Positions 36,245 to 47,357 of a stretch of DNA of 64,000 nt are shown here, piece after piece. How positions within the stretch are numbered: the stretch's first letter is position 1; every line of letters starts with the position of its first letter. The position numbers were made by a program, and so were the translations under genes. The DNA is from Epiperipatus broadwayi (Eukaryota; Onychophora; Udeonychophora; Euonychophora; Peripatidae), in assembly GCA_028023455.1 (NCBI GenBank), contig JAQFVV010006471.1, positions 124,001 through 188,000 on the forward strand. The letters run 5' to 3'. Under the pieces are notes generated by a model that was given only the letters and a program-made list of their open reading frames with translations, had not been told where the DNA came from and did no database searches.

Positions 36245-36305
<61 letters not shown>

Positions 36306-36348
36306 TATATATATTAAAGATATTATATATATATATATATATATATAT
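36245..36348. repeat. CA/TA microsatellites
   Basis: A CA run (36245-36268) turns into a TA run (to 36300), and a second TA run follows at 36326-36348 around a short AT-rich spacer with the palindromic AAAGATATTATAT/ATATATCTTT. Confidence 0.85.
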
Positions 36349-36540
36349 CTTTAAACTTATAAATAATATTAGAAAATACAGTAATTAAAATTTGTTAAAA
36401 AGAACAAAAAATATAAAAGTGCTTTCAACTATTCTTGTAGTCTTTGTTAACTAATACTTCGAATGGGCAAATTTCCCATAATTCCATGATCTTAACATTT
36501 GCTGACTGCCTATTAATTAAGTCTTGTTTGCATTTATCTA

Positions 36541-37176
36541 TTAACATAGCTTCCTTGATTTTTCTTTTATTATTCTTTCTTTCAGTTTGCAATATTTTAT
36601 GTTATTATAATTGAAATCAAAACTATATATACATGATTTATTATAGTCATAAAAAACAGACACTAATAAATTATCATTACTTTTAGAATTTTGTTTTGTA
36701 TTTTGAACTTTTTTTAATAAGTACAAGTGCTCTTTTATTCTTTTCTCCAATGTGCATCTCAACTCACCTATATATACACTACCACATGTACACATCTCTT
36801 TATAACTGATACAATTTTTATTTGTAAATAAGATATTATCTTTAGAGTTATTTATTAATTTATTTAATGTAGGTGTTGCATAAAATGCAATGCCATGTAT
36901 ACCTTTATAAATTTTTCTCATGAAACTTCCCTGTTGATTTAAAATATATGGTATTGATATCCAAATTTTATAATAAAAGGAATTAACATCATTATTAACC
37001 TTATTTTTATTTTTGTATCTATATTTCAAATTAAAATTTTTAATAGTATAATAAATATGATCATAATTATATCCAACATTTAATAATTCATTAGAATACA
37101 TTTCAATACTTTTGCCTTTATCTGATAAATATTTAAAAATATTATCATGTCTAAACAAGAACTTTAAACCTGCCAT
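36541..37176 (-). CDS. Penelope-like element, C-terminal part with GIY-YIG-type endonuclease
   Basis: The 211-residue frame lies on the minus strand. Residues 70-125 are the linker after the polymerase. Residues 129-150 read C-T-C-G-S-V-Y-I-G-E then R146 and H150, matching the C.C..-YIG-x-R-EH signature of PLE GIY-YIG endonucleases; a Glu-rich KERIIKE near residue 200 may hold the last catalytic Glu. No reverse transcriptase is upstream in frame, so the copy is 5'-truncated. Degenerate relatives lie at 18430-19250 and 23520-24075. The lysine- and asparagine-heavy composition reflects AT richness. This fragment is open over its whole length. Confidence 0.75.
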   Translation of the reverse strand: MAGLKFLFRHDNIFKYLSDKGKSIEMYSNELLNVGYNYDHIYYTIKNFNLKYRYKNKNKVNNDVNSFYYKIWISIPYILNQQGSFMRKIYKGIHGIAFYATPTLNKLINNSKDNILFTNKNCISYKEMCTCGSVYIGELRCTLEKRIKEHLYLLKKVQNTKQNSKSNDNLLVSVFYDYNKSCIYSFDFNYNNIKYCKLKERIIKEKSRKLC

Positions 37177-37229
37177 TTTATGTGAGATTGGTACTCTTGT
37201 TTGTATGGAATGTAGCCTTTTTATAATGG

Positions 37230-37560
37230 TTTAACCATTTCAATTTAGAAACTCCAGTTGGATGAGTGAGTTGAAACTCTAAACTTTTAATTGGTCAATT
37301 GCAGAATCAGCAGTAAAAATATATTCATCTTTTAATATATTCATTTTAGTTTCATTTGTAAAAAGTATATTAATAATTAGTTAGATTATAAAAATGAATG
37401 AAATTTTTTCTGAAAATAAATTTCTATTTATAATTATAAAAATATTCGATAGCAGAAGGCCTAAAAAGAAAGTGTGTAACAAATTAGAAAGTGATGCAGA
37501 AATCATTGATTTCTTTCTCAATTTTACATCATGTAAAAGTAAATAATTTTTACTAATATC
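37230..37560 (+). repeat. Fragment resembling the 3' flank of the PLE copy at 39476-40720
   Basis: TTTTAATTGGTCAA, TAAAAAGTATATTA and AATAAATTTCTATTTATAA resemble sequence at 39690-39870 in the same order and strand. It probably comes from the same PLE family's non-coding 3' part and lies next to two other PLE pieces. Confidence 0.45.
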
Positions 37561-38202
37561 TTAAGTAATATTTACTAAGGCAGTAACCTTTAAGAATAAG
37601 CATCTTAAAAATTCGAAGGTAGGGTCCTCTACAGGTCTTATTCACAAGCTTTTGCTAAATAATTTTATTTTCAGCATATTTTATCTAAATAATTTATAGT
37701 ATGTCAAAAATACTTTTAAAATGCTCTAAAACATTCATTTTCATTTTCAAAATCAAAACAAAGAAGTTGGAGTGGTAAAAATTATTGACAAGTACTCTCT
37801 TTTGTCCAGTATGAGCAACCACCAATCAGTGCCTAGGATAGACCATGTTCTTCCATTGTTAAAACTTAAATTTGAATATTATTGATTTTTTTATTTGTAA
37901 AATAATTCTAAAGAGGGCAGCATCATATGGTATATTTGTAAGCTTTAAAATGACTGTAAATTCATTATGGTAAGGTAACAAATGATGTTTTTGAGTGACT
38001 TGAAGCTGTATCCATCTATGACTGGAGACTTCTATCAAATGGTTACAAGTCATATATATATAATATTGAATGATATAAGTATAATAAACAAAATCCACTA
38101 GAATAATTCTACAAAATTAAAAATGCCTATATAAAATTAAAGATTAATTTCCTTTGCTATAGCCAGCTTACAGCATATTCCACCATCTTAAGTAGCAATA
38201 CA

Positions 38203-38466
38203 TTAATATTTAAAGCTCATTAAACTCATACATAGTAATGTCCCCATGTTAATAGTGAACTTTTCATAAATGTGTATACTAACATAATTACACTCTTTAG
38301 TTAATACATTATTTATACAATTTACAGAATATGATTCCATAATTTTTCTTTTCTTCAAATCATTTTCCATATGCAAAACAAAAGCACTATTGAAGCAGAA
38401 TTCTCCACTACAAATCACTGCATGTTCTTCAAAAATAGATTTATACTTATCTGCAAAATAACACAA
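38203..38466 (-). pseudogene. PLE C-terminal fragment
   Basis: The 87-residue frame has DKYKSIFEEHAVICSGE, which is nearly repeated in the plus-strand copy at ~39585-39640 as DRYKSIFAEHTVICSG. It follows the endonuclease-like segment in that copy. The frame is open but isolated from the polymerase by stops. Confidence 0.6.
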
Positions 38467-39059
38467 TTTATTATATAATAATTTATGCTACTTAACTCTC
38501 TTTTTCAATACAAATTTAGTCCCAGTCTAATGTAAATATATGCACAAGTACAACTTTATATATAATATTAGATTTGTTGATTTTATCAATATAATCTTTT
38601 CCATTAATAACTAATCTTCTAGGATTTGCACCCATTTTAAATGCAACATTAAAATCAGCATATACCAATGAGCTAATCTTACTACACACAATATCATTTA
38701 CATAAGGTAATGCTATCCACCTTTTCTTTTCCATATTACCTTTTCTCTATCTCTTTCTAAATCTATATAATGTACATAAAATATGTTTTCTACTATATTT
38801 CACTTCCAATAAATCATTAAAATATCATTTAATATTTATTAGCCATTTTATCACTCTGAAACTTACACAAAACATCATTTCTAAAATGAAATGTTCTAAA
38901 AATAGCTAAAAAAAGGTAAGTGAAACATTTGAATTTGGATGCACAAGTTCTCTAATTAATAATGGTTTCAACACCATTTTATTATTAATTTTATTACCTT
39001 CTCTCCACAAAATTGCTTACAGGTATATTATAATATTCTCACTGTCTTCACAAGTAAAA

Positions 39060-39357
39060 ATCCATGTCAGTCCATCAACATCATTTAATTTAATAAACAG
39101 TTTTGCACTATCATATTTGCTCCAACAATAAGTACATCATCCACAAACCTAAAATAACTATTAACACCCATCAATTAATATTCTTTTAAAATATTCTCTT
39201 TATAATATGATAACACATAACAACATATAATTGCTGAAACAGGAAAACCCATAGGTGAACCTTCATCCATCATATACAACCAATCTTCAAATGTAGCCAT
39301 CAAATTCCAGTCAATAAATAATAAAAAATCATTCACAAACATATGATAAAATTGCAC
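39060..39357 (-). pseudogene. PLE reverse transcriptase fragment
   Basis: Motif B-like GSPMGFPVSA and, after one stop, motif C FVDDVLIVG lie ~35 residues apart, as expected for a PLE polymerase. The stop at 39175 and several later ones inactivate it. The N-terminal part of the enzyme is absent, so this copy is 5'-truncated. Confidence 0.7.
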
Positions 39358-39475
39358 ACTCCTTTTTTATGTAAAACTTGATCAATATTATTAATAGATT
39401 TTTTTTATTGAACCATATAAATGTAATAATTCATCATCATACAAAACAATATTATCAAGTCCTTTTAATAAAATC

Positions 39476-40720
39476 TTAAAGTGGTATGTCATTGTGGATA
39501 TAGTTATATGAAGGAGACTAAATGTGCATTGAAAAAGAGAGTTCACAAACATGAATTATTATATAATAAGTTGTGTTATTCTGCAGATAGGTATAAATCC
39601 ATTTTTGCAGAACATACAGTGATTTGTAGTGGATAATTCTGAGTTAACCTTTTAACTGCTAATTATATTATTGGTTGTATGAGGTAAAAATCAAATCTTT
39701 TAATTGGCCAACTCACAAACTGAAGACAAAGCCTATTGTTAAAACATATTTGCCTATAATATTAAATTCAACTCAGATGCGTTTATAAAAAGTATATTAC
39801 TAATTTTTCAGGTTATGAAGAGAACGAAAGTTCTTTCAAAAATAAATTGCTATTTATTTATTCTAAAATATTCAATTTCGGCAACATAAAAGCTATAATA
39901 TAAACAAAAAGGTCGACTTTTACGTTATAGAAAAGTAAATATTTCTTTTTATTAAATCTTTAATATTTTTACTAAAATCTTCAATATTTTTCGAAAATAA
40001 TTTTGTTTTTTTAGTATTCTCTCTGAAAATCATTAGTAATTACTGAATATATACTTAATATTCTTTGAAATTATATTCGAAATGAAAATCTCAGCGTTTT
40101 TCTTTATTTTCTTTGATCAGGCGGTTTCTTTGTTCTTTCCAGCCAATCAGAATGTCTTTTTTGGCTGAGAGCTTACTAACAACCAGTTACAACCGATGTT
40201 CTTTCTTTGTTTAGGTTTAAATGCGTTTTTTTTTATTTTTTACTTGTAAAATAATTCGGAAGAGGGCACCATCTTACAGAACTTTTAAAAACCTATTCAA
40301 AACCTATCAAATGAATTTTTTAGCATAAGAACTGGCAGAGTTAGAGTGACATCAGATGTCTACGAGGAGCTTCGTAAGAGGCGGGAAAAGGGTTAATAGG
40401 GTTTTTGTTTTGCATGTGGAAAATGATTGGAGGAAAGAAATTAAGGAATAATACTCTATAAATAGTAGATATAATTGTTGAATAAACAGTGGAATTTTGT
40501 TAGTAGTCACAATTTATGGAAAGTTGGTCATCCATGTGGAAATGTTACTGTTGTGTGAGTTTATTGAGCTTTAAATATTAATGTATTGCTATTTAAGATG
40601 GCAGAATATGCCGTAAGCTGGCTATAGTAAAGGCAATTAATCTTTAATTTTATATAGACATTTTTAGTTTTTTTTTAAATTATTCTAGTGGATTTTGTTT
40701 ATATATACATTTCCATATTA
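39476..40720 (+). mobile_element. Penelope-like element, right arm of a head-to-head pair
   Basis: Starting near 39476 the plus strand encodes a GIY-YIG-type segment: C-H-C-G-Y-S-Y-M-K-E-T then R and H before LLYNK, to about 39560. SIFAEH and VICSG follow, then a stop. The non-coding tail runs to about 40720 and shares GAGCTTTAAATATTAATG and GCTGGCTATAGTAAAGG with the left arm. It lacks any polymerase and is 5'-truncated at a different point from the left arm. Confidence 0.72.
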
Positions 40721-41275
40721 AAATGGGTTTTTTGAGTAAAAATATTTATGCACATAAGGAAATATTATAGAAGTATTCATTAATATATTTCATTATCCTG
40801 CTTATTTGTAGTCAATTTGAAAAATTTTAAATGACAACACAAGTCACTGCCAGTTTCCAGCTCAAACTATGCTAAGATAAACTGAACTGTATTTTTTCAT
40901 ACCTTCTTTAAAAATAATACATATATATTTAAATATTTTCATGGACTTATAGATGCAAACATTAAAGTATAATAGGAAATTCCATGTAATAATTTAGATT
41001 TAAGTTTCAGTTTCAATGTAATAAAACAACCATCAATTGAAATTGGTGACAAATAATTAAAACTATATGATCTAATAATGATCATGAGACTTTTTTGACT
41101 TGATGCAAAATATATTACATAAATACTATTGTAATTAGTGTATCATGTGATTTCAGCCACCAATGTCAATTTAAATTGGTAGTTGTCTAATTACAAAGTA
41201 GTTAAAATTTTCATATAGATTATTTTAAAATGTTTAACATATTTAAACATTTATAGAAGGATAAATAAGTAGGTA
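40721..41275. other. AT-rich stretch without recognisable genes
   Basis: Nothing supportable; it leads into the GATA array. Confidence 0.5.
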
Positions 41276-41397
41276 AATAAATAGACATACAGATAGATAG
41301 ATAGTTAGATAGGCACATACCCTGATAGACTGATAGACAGACTGATGGATTGGTTAGACAGATAAACACATAGGCAGTCAGGAAGAGACAGTTAGCT

Positions 41398-41714
<317 letters not shown>

Positions 41715-41864
41715 CATTTTTTTCACCACAAATTCAAGATAGAAGAAGATAGATCGATAGGTAAATAGATAGATAGCTAGACAGATAGTTGGATAGATAA
41801 GTAATTAGATGGGTAAAAAGATAGATAGAAATGTACATAAATAGATAGACATATACAATTTTCC

Positions 41865-42150
41865 ATCAGCTCCTGGAAGAAAATGAGATAACATTGATCA
41901 TCCAGCTTCTCAAAGTAGTGTCCCAACTCCTCACTGAAGAGACCCATAGGTCGAAACCGGTCTGGGGATGGGGACAATCCAAGATAAAAATGATTTGAAT
42001 GTCTTCTCTTGTAGTAGCATTTATCATAAATAAAAAAAAAGAAGCTTGTTTAGAGCTATTAGCATGCTCTTAATTTTACATATTTGTAAGTGCAAGCTAT
42101 ATATAAGTCATGTGACATCTGACTTGTTATTATTACTTTTCTCTTTAGCT
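41865..42150 (+). mobile_element. Hammerhead-ribozyme unit, single copy
   Basis: The unit holds the hammerhead at 41920-41975, then TAGCATTTATCATAAATAA, AAGCTTGTTTAGAGCTATTAGCATG and AAGTCATGTGACATCTGACTTG, in the same order as the 5228-6198 cluster. It directly follows the degenerate edge of the GATA array. No coding frame is present. Confidence 0.75.
41920..41975 (+). ncRNA. Type I hammerhead ribozyme, best-preserved copy
   Basis: CTGAAGA (41934-41940) fits the CTGANGA core. Stem II is a perfect GACC-CATA-GGTC hairpin (41941-41952), followed by GAAA (41953-41956), CCGG and a GTC cleavage triplet ending at 41962. Stem I pairs 41920-41933 with 41963-41975, with a 6-bp inner and 5-bp outer helix (GTCCC/GGGAC). 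The loopless CCGG stem III favours cleavage as a dimer. Confidence 0.9.
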
Positions 42151-42159
42151 AAGATAGAA

Positions 42160-42830
42160 TTTACTAAACAATAATAAATATAATCATCTATGCTGTTCAT
42201 AGGCTTATCATCTAAAAAAAAAAATCTTTTCCTACTGTCGCATTTTAAGTGCATAGTCTTGAGGTTATATATACCCTTAATATAAATTACTACGTAGTGA
42301 GTATGCCCTTTACAAATTATTAATTACAATCTTTTGGGATGTAAATTTTTTTTAAGTTTTCCTAGTCTAGATTTGAACATTATGTTGTAGCTATGGCCTG
42401 AAGATATAATAATTACTACAGCGTGCGTTCTTTTTGTATACAATTGTTATATAAATAAATGAATATATATATATATATTAAAACGAAGTGCGCCATGCTG
42501 AGAAATTCCATTTTAATTATCTTTGTTTATTAATAATAATTTACATTTAAAACTATTAGTGATAATAATCATAATAAAACAGCATTTTGTTTACATTAAT
42601 TTTTTTCACATTAATGTGTTTTTGAGGAATTAAAATTAATTTATTTACAATCTTACATCAAAATAAAGAAAATATGCTTACAATTTTTGAATTTGTTGAA
42701 GGTCCGTCATTACCTAAAATAAAAAAAACATGTAATGAAATTAAAAGTTTGTAAATGTTCAAGTTATCTTTATTTTTTCTTAAACTGAAGATTATTAAGC
42801 TATTTATTTAAAAAGAATCAGGTTATATAA
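42160..42830. other. AT-rich stretch without recognisable genes
   Basis: No ORF or repeat is supportable apart from a short TA run near 42463. Confidence 0.5.
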
Positions 42831-43646
42831 AATAATAATCAAAAAAATAATAATAATTCTTTACAACAGCTATCAAATCAAACAATTTTATACATAAAAA
42901 GTTTTTTTTCAGCACCACCTTTGGTGCCCTTTTCAAATGTTTCGAATCTATATGTGATGTGTAATGATGTGATGTGATGCACTGTGAGTTCTCCTTAAAC
43001 TGAGTCAGGAATCTCTCAGCAGCTATGCCCAGAGAAGCCTGTTATCCACTTTACCTTCTCATTTCATTGTCCACCCTAAATTTTCCCATAATCTGCTTCA
43101 TCCCATTTTCACATCATAATCTTTGTCAATCCCATGACCTTCATATCTAAATCATTCTTATCTTTTCCCAAACCTAACATAAAAACCAATAACTCACTTT
43201 CTGTATAATCACTGTTCATATTTAATCTTCCATAACTTCATTATTTGTACCATTTCTGCTTCCAAGCATTTACATTGAAATAACAGATGCCTAATATTTT
43301 CTATGCTTTCCTTACACAACTTGCAGACTAAATCACCCATATTTTTCCATTTATATGTATATTTCCTTGTTGCTAAAATCCCATTTGAGCCTTAAACAAT
43401 AAACTACTTTCCTTACTATTATCATAAATTAACTCACACCCAATGTTCCGTTTACTTTATATATATATAGATATATAAGTATATATATGTATATAAATAC
43501 AAGTATATATATATATATATATATATATACTTGTTTTACTCTCCATACTAGTTCTCTATCTCTCCAACTCCCTATTCTTTATTAATTCATCTATTGTTCT
43601 ATCCCACTCCTTACCACTATAACACTCAACAATCCTCCTAACACAA

Positions 43647-43838
43647 TCATCGCACCTTTTGTACAAGTATACTGACAAAGCCTTTATCCAAATCTTCTGC
43701 ATATCGCATTATCTTTCTTACCCATCTTGTTACTTGCCCTTTATTTATAACCCAATTAAATATTATTTTGGCTATTCTTTTATTATCCATAAACTGCAAT
43801 CTACTGAACATTTTCAATTTGCTTTTTGCATCCCTCAT
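43647..43838 (-). pseudogene. LINE thumb/connection fragment
   Basis: A 63-residue frame (KSKLKMFSRLQFMDNKRIAK...) resembles the region after the polymerase in LINEs of the RTE/CR1 type. Further minus-strand coding debris continues to about 43020 with Cys-containing segments, in broken frames. Confidence 0.5.
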
Positions 43839-44179
43839 ATAAAAACTTGACCATCACATTTCACCTTGAATTGACTCTTTTGCTGTCCACACCTCTGCAT
43901 CTAATGCATGTCTTCCTCCTTCCTTTTGTACTTTTTCTAAGTAATCTAATAATCATTTACTAACACATAACACATCATTGCCATATGTTAACCCTGCTAC
44001 TGCCACTCCCTTCCATACAATTCTAGCTACATCATATTTATTATATGAAAACACTGTTAATTTCTTTATCAATCCCCTTCTTTTCTTTGCTTCATTTATC
44101 AATTTTTTCTCTCATTCATCCAAGCAATTTTTTTTATTACTCAAGATGATTCCCAAATAACTATATCTATTCACTACAC

Positions 44180-44392
44180 TTAACTTTCTATCCCCCAATA
44201 AAAATCTTTATCTTCTTTTTCTCCAGTATTCACCAAAATTATATTTGATTTTTTTTCACTAAATTTAATCCCCATATCTTTACCAACCCTTGTGCATGTT
44301 TTCAGCATAACTACCATATCTTCTCTTCTTTCTGAAAACAAAAAGACATCATCCACAAATAAAACACAACTATGTATATACTTTCTTATCAC
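44180..44392 (-). pseudogene. LINE reverse transcriptase, motif C fragment
   Basis: VLFVDDVFLFSER holds the catalytic Asp pair in FVDD; IKFSEKKSNIILV is the motif D region. It is in a different frame from the upstream palm fragment. Confidence 0.75.
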
Positions 44393-44535
44393 CTATTAAT
44401 GATATCTCTATCCCTCTTTCTAGGTTCTCTATTGCTGTCTCCATTTGGCTCAAATACAACACAATCAAAATAGGTAACATAGGACATCTTTGCTGCAGTT
44501 CCACCCCATTTTAACTTTAACTGATTCTATATCCC

Positions 44536-44765
44536 CTAATTGATATGTATAGTAATTATTTTATATAATTTCTTAATAACATCCACTAAAGCTTCATCAA
44601 TTCCAAGATTTGCTAAACTTATCCATAATCTATTTCTATTCACTCTATCATATGCCTTATTGATATCTATAAAACTTATATATAACTGTCTACCTGAGAT
44701 TCTACTCATATTCATAAGTCGTGTAAGTAGAAATAAACTACCCAGAAAAAGTCTCTTCTGTACCA
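44536..44765 (-). pseudogene. LINE reverse transcriptase, motif A fragment
   Basis: ISFIDINKAYDRVNRNRLW is motif A with its catalytic Asp, preceded by LLTRLMNMSR and followed by LGIDEALVDVIKKLY, the usual LINE order. The first ~6 residues of the open frame come from the PLE flank, which fixes the LINE's truncated 5' end near 44765. Confidence 0.78.
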
Positions 44766-45957
44766 TCTTATAATAAATCACCTACTTACAACCATCTAGT
44801 GTCCAATAAGGGAATTAAAAGAAACAATAATAATATAAATAATTAAAACAAATCAAAACCGTCATATATAAATTCAATAATTACAAAAACAATTGATTAT
44901 ATCACAACAATATGTTAAAAAAATATTACATGCATTATATATATATATAAATTTTGATAATTTCCCATTTATTTTTAATCAATCGATTATTAACCAAATT
45001 TGTAGAAGTCTTATAAATATTCATACAATTAGTCAAACTATTTTTAATATATGTTTCATATATTTGTTTTGTTTTTTTTTGATCTTTGATGAAATTTAAA
45101 TATTTAATGCTTTTTGTAGCATCTATTCTATGGCCATATTTCAAGTTGTGAATATATAATGCAGACTAATCATCTCTTCTTTTGATAACATTGTTATGTT
45201 CTTTGGCTTTTACTTCTATTTGTTTACCAGTATGCCCAAAAAAATCACTTTACAAATATTACATGTTATTTTATATACAATTTCTTTTTTGAATTGTAAA
45301 TCATCCCTTAATTTATAATTACCTATTAATTGATTAAGATTTTTACTATTTGCCCAGCCAATATTTATATTCTCATCAATATAATTTTTATTATACCTTA
45401 AATTATTATAAATCCTAGAATAGTATAAACATTTAATTCATTTATTATTTCATTCATTATCACCATTATCAATACTATCATTATTCTCAAAAAATTGTAT
45501 CATCGACCATAGATTTTTTAGAAATAAAAAATATATTGCTAATAGTTTTAGCATTATATCCATTATCTTTCTATAATTTAATAAATTGATTCTATTGCAA
45601 TTGAGCTACACTTTTATCTATATTGTATTTATCATTCCTATATTTAAAATTTTTAATTACTGCTAATTTTTGTAACCATGTTTGTTGTGAATCTACATGA
45701 ATATTTTTTCTTAATTTATGTTCTTTAATAAAATATATCAAATTAAATAGGAATCAAAGTATTTTTACAATGGATATAGAATAATGTATCCATGTATTCC
45801 AAGACTTAAAAGTATGCATATATTAATAAGAAATTTAATTAAATATATAAATAATATAAACATAATAAATATTATTGAAGAGGGTTTAACATTAATATAC
45901 AATAGTTAATATTTTAAATGTAATAATGAATTTTGGAATATAAATGAGGAATGGATT

Positions 45958-46470
45958 ATGGGTTGTGAAATTAGTGGCTTAATATCATCAATATTTATAA
46001 ATGAAATAGAAAATATTGTAATTAAAAAAAGGGTAATTAGTCAAGAAATAATACATTATTCCAGATATGTTGATGATATTTTAATTATTGGTAATAAAAG
46101 AGTAATGAATAATATTTATGAGTTTAATAATAGTATATATAAAATTAAATTTACTAAAGTAGAATTTAAAAATAAGATTAAATATTTAGATACAGAAATT
46201 AATAGAGATAATGATAATAAAATTACTTTTAAACATTTTATTAAAGAACATAAATTAAGAAAAATTATTCATGTAGATTCACAACAAGTATGGGTACAAA
46301 AATTAGCAGTAATTAATAATTTTAAATATAGGAATGATAAATATAATATAGATAAAAGTGTAGTTCAATTGCAAAAAAAAAAAAAAAATTTATTAAATTA
46401 TAGAAAGATTATGAATATAATGCTAAAACTATTAGCAATATATTTTTTACTTCTAAAAAATCTATGGTAG
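45958..46470 (+). pseudogene. PLE reverse transcriptase, C-terminal half
   Basis: The 170-residue frame begins at MGCEISGLISSIF (motif B region), then YVDDILIIG near residue 37 (motif C), KFTKVEFKNKIKYLDTEI (motifs D/E), and HVDSQQVW followed by a helix, the thumb signature seen in PLEs. Upstream coding continues to ~45760 in the same general region but is cut by a stop near 45908. The frame ends at an A-run near 46380-46388, which looks like a slip site; downstream coding resumes in another frame. Confidence 0.75.
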
Positions 46471-46569
46471 ATGATAAAAGTTTTAAGAATAATGATGGTA
46501 TTGATAATGGTAATAATGAATTAAGTAAGAAATGGATTAAACTTTCATATTATCCTAGGATTTATAATA

Positions 46570-46577
46570 CTTTATGG
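46570..46577. repeat. 8-bp target-site duplication, left
   Basis: CTTTATGG here and ATTTATGG at 46892-46899 match at 7 of 8 positions and flank the MITE. The opposite PLE arm shows the empty site near 45398-45412. Confidence 0.75.
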
Positions 46578-46891
46578 CAGCGATCCCCAACCTTTTTGCA
46601 CTTAAGCACATTCTATAATACCGGCCAGGTGACGGGCACAATTTATTTTTTCAATGTAAATTCATAGTTGGATATTGTTAATAATACACATAATGTACAA
46701 AAAATATTTATTTCAAAAATAAAATTTTAACATTTGATTACAATATAATACAATAATTTATAAGAAATTTTAAAAATGAAATTTATTTGTATCAGATAAA
46801 TAATTTTTTATCGTGTTCGGATAATAGCGGGCACACCTAAAATGGTCTGCGGGCACCATGGTGCCCGCAGGGATAGGGTTGGGGACCCCTG
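46578..46891. mobile_element. hAT-type MITE, 314 bp
   Basis: The left end CAGCGATCCCCAACC and the reverse complement of the right end CAGGGGTCCCCAACC match at 13 of 15 positions. CAGGGGTCCCCAACC-type ends with 8-bp duplications are characteristic of hAT transposons. The element is non-coding and interrupts the PLE reading between the polymerase and the endonuclease. It contains a perfect 24-bp palindrome at 46847-46870. Confidence 0.88.
46847..46870. repeat. Perfect 24-bp palindrome
   Basis: CTGCGGGCACCA is followed directly by its exact reverse complement, centred on CCATGG. It lies ~20 bp from the right end of the hAT MITE and is GC-rich in an AT-rich context; it may be a subterminal transposase-binding or structural site. 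Confidence 0.85.
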
Positions 46892-47357
46892 ATTTATGGT
46901 ATAATAAAAATTATATTGATGAGAATATAAATAAATATTGGCTAGTTAAATAGTAAAAATCTTGATCAATTAATACGTAATTATAGGTTAAGGGATGATT
47001 TACAATTCAAAAATGAAATTGTATATAAAATTACATGCAAAATTTGTAAAATGATTTACTTTGGGCATACTGGAAAATAATTAGAGGTAAGAGCCAAAGA
47101 ATATAACAATGCTATTAAAAGAAGAGATGAGAGGTTTGCATTATATATTCACTACTTGCAATATGGCCATAGAATAAATGCTACAATAAATATTAAATAT
47201 TTAAATTTCATCAAAAGTCCAAAAAAAAAAAAAGGAAAAATATGAATCATATATTAAAAATAATTTGAATAATTGTATGAATATTTATAAGACTTCTACA
47301 AATTTGGTTAATAATTGTTTGATTAAAAAAATGGAAATGTTTATATATATTATAACA

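Larger units (their letters stand above)
37860..39475 (-). mobile_element. Penelope-like element, left arm of a head-to-head pair
   Basis: Minus-strand reading gives reverse transcriptase motifs near 39260 (DEGSPMGFPVSA) and 39150 (YFRFVDDVLIVG), then a C-terminal region at 38203-38466 and a non-coding 3' tail to about 37860. Frames are broken between these parts. The tail segment at 38090-38230 matches 40560-40700 on the opposite strand. Together with 39476-40720 it forms an inverted pair with the 5' ends facing each other. Confidence 0.75.
42955..44765 (-). mobile_element. 5'-truncated LINE nested in the PLE
   Basis: Reverse transcriptase pieces occur in order on the minus strand. The 3' end (toward 42955) has an imperfect run of TCACA/CATCA units, typical of RTE- or CR1-type microsatellite tails. 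The PLE sequence resumes on both sides, so this LINE inserted into an existing PLE copy. The equivalent PLE tail at 49120-49190 lacks it. It starts within the polymerase, so endonuclease and ORF1 are missing. Confidence 0.75.
42831..45733 (-). mobile_element. Penelope-like element, left arm of a second head-to-head pair (interrupted)
   Basis: The minus strand from 45733 down to ~44775 is homologous to the plus strand 46229-47350: post-polymerase region, a GIY-YIG-type segment near 45280-45230 and a tail. The tail continues at 42831-42954 beyond an inserted LINE. The tail carries a small hairpin GCACCA-AAGG-TGGTGC. Frames contain stops. The arm is 5'-truncated at 45733, exactly where the opposite arm begins. 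Confidence 0.8.
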
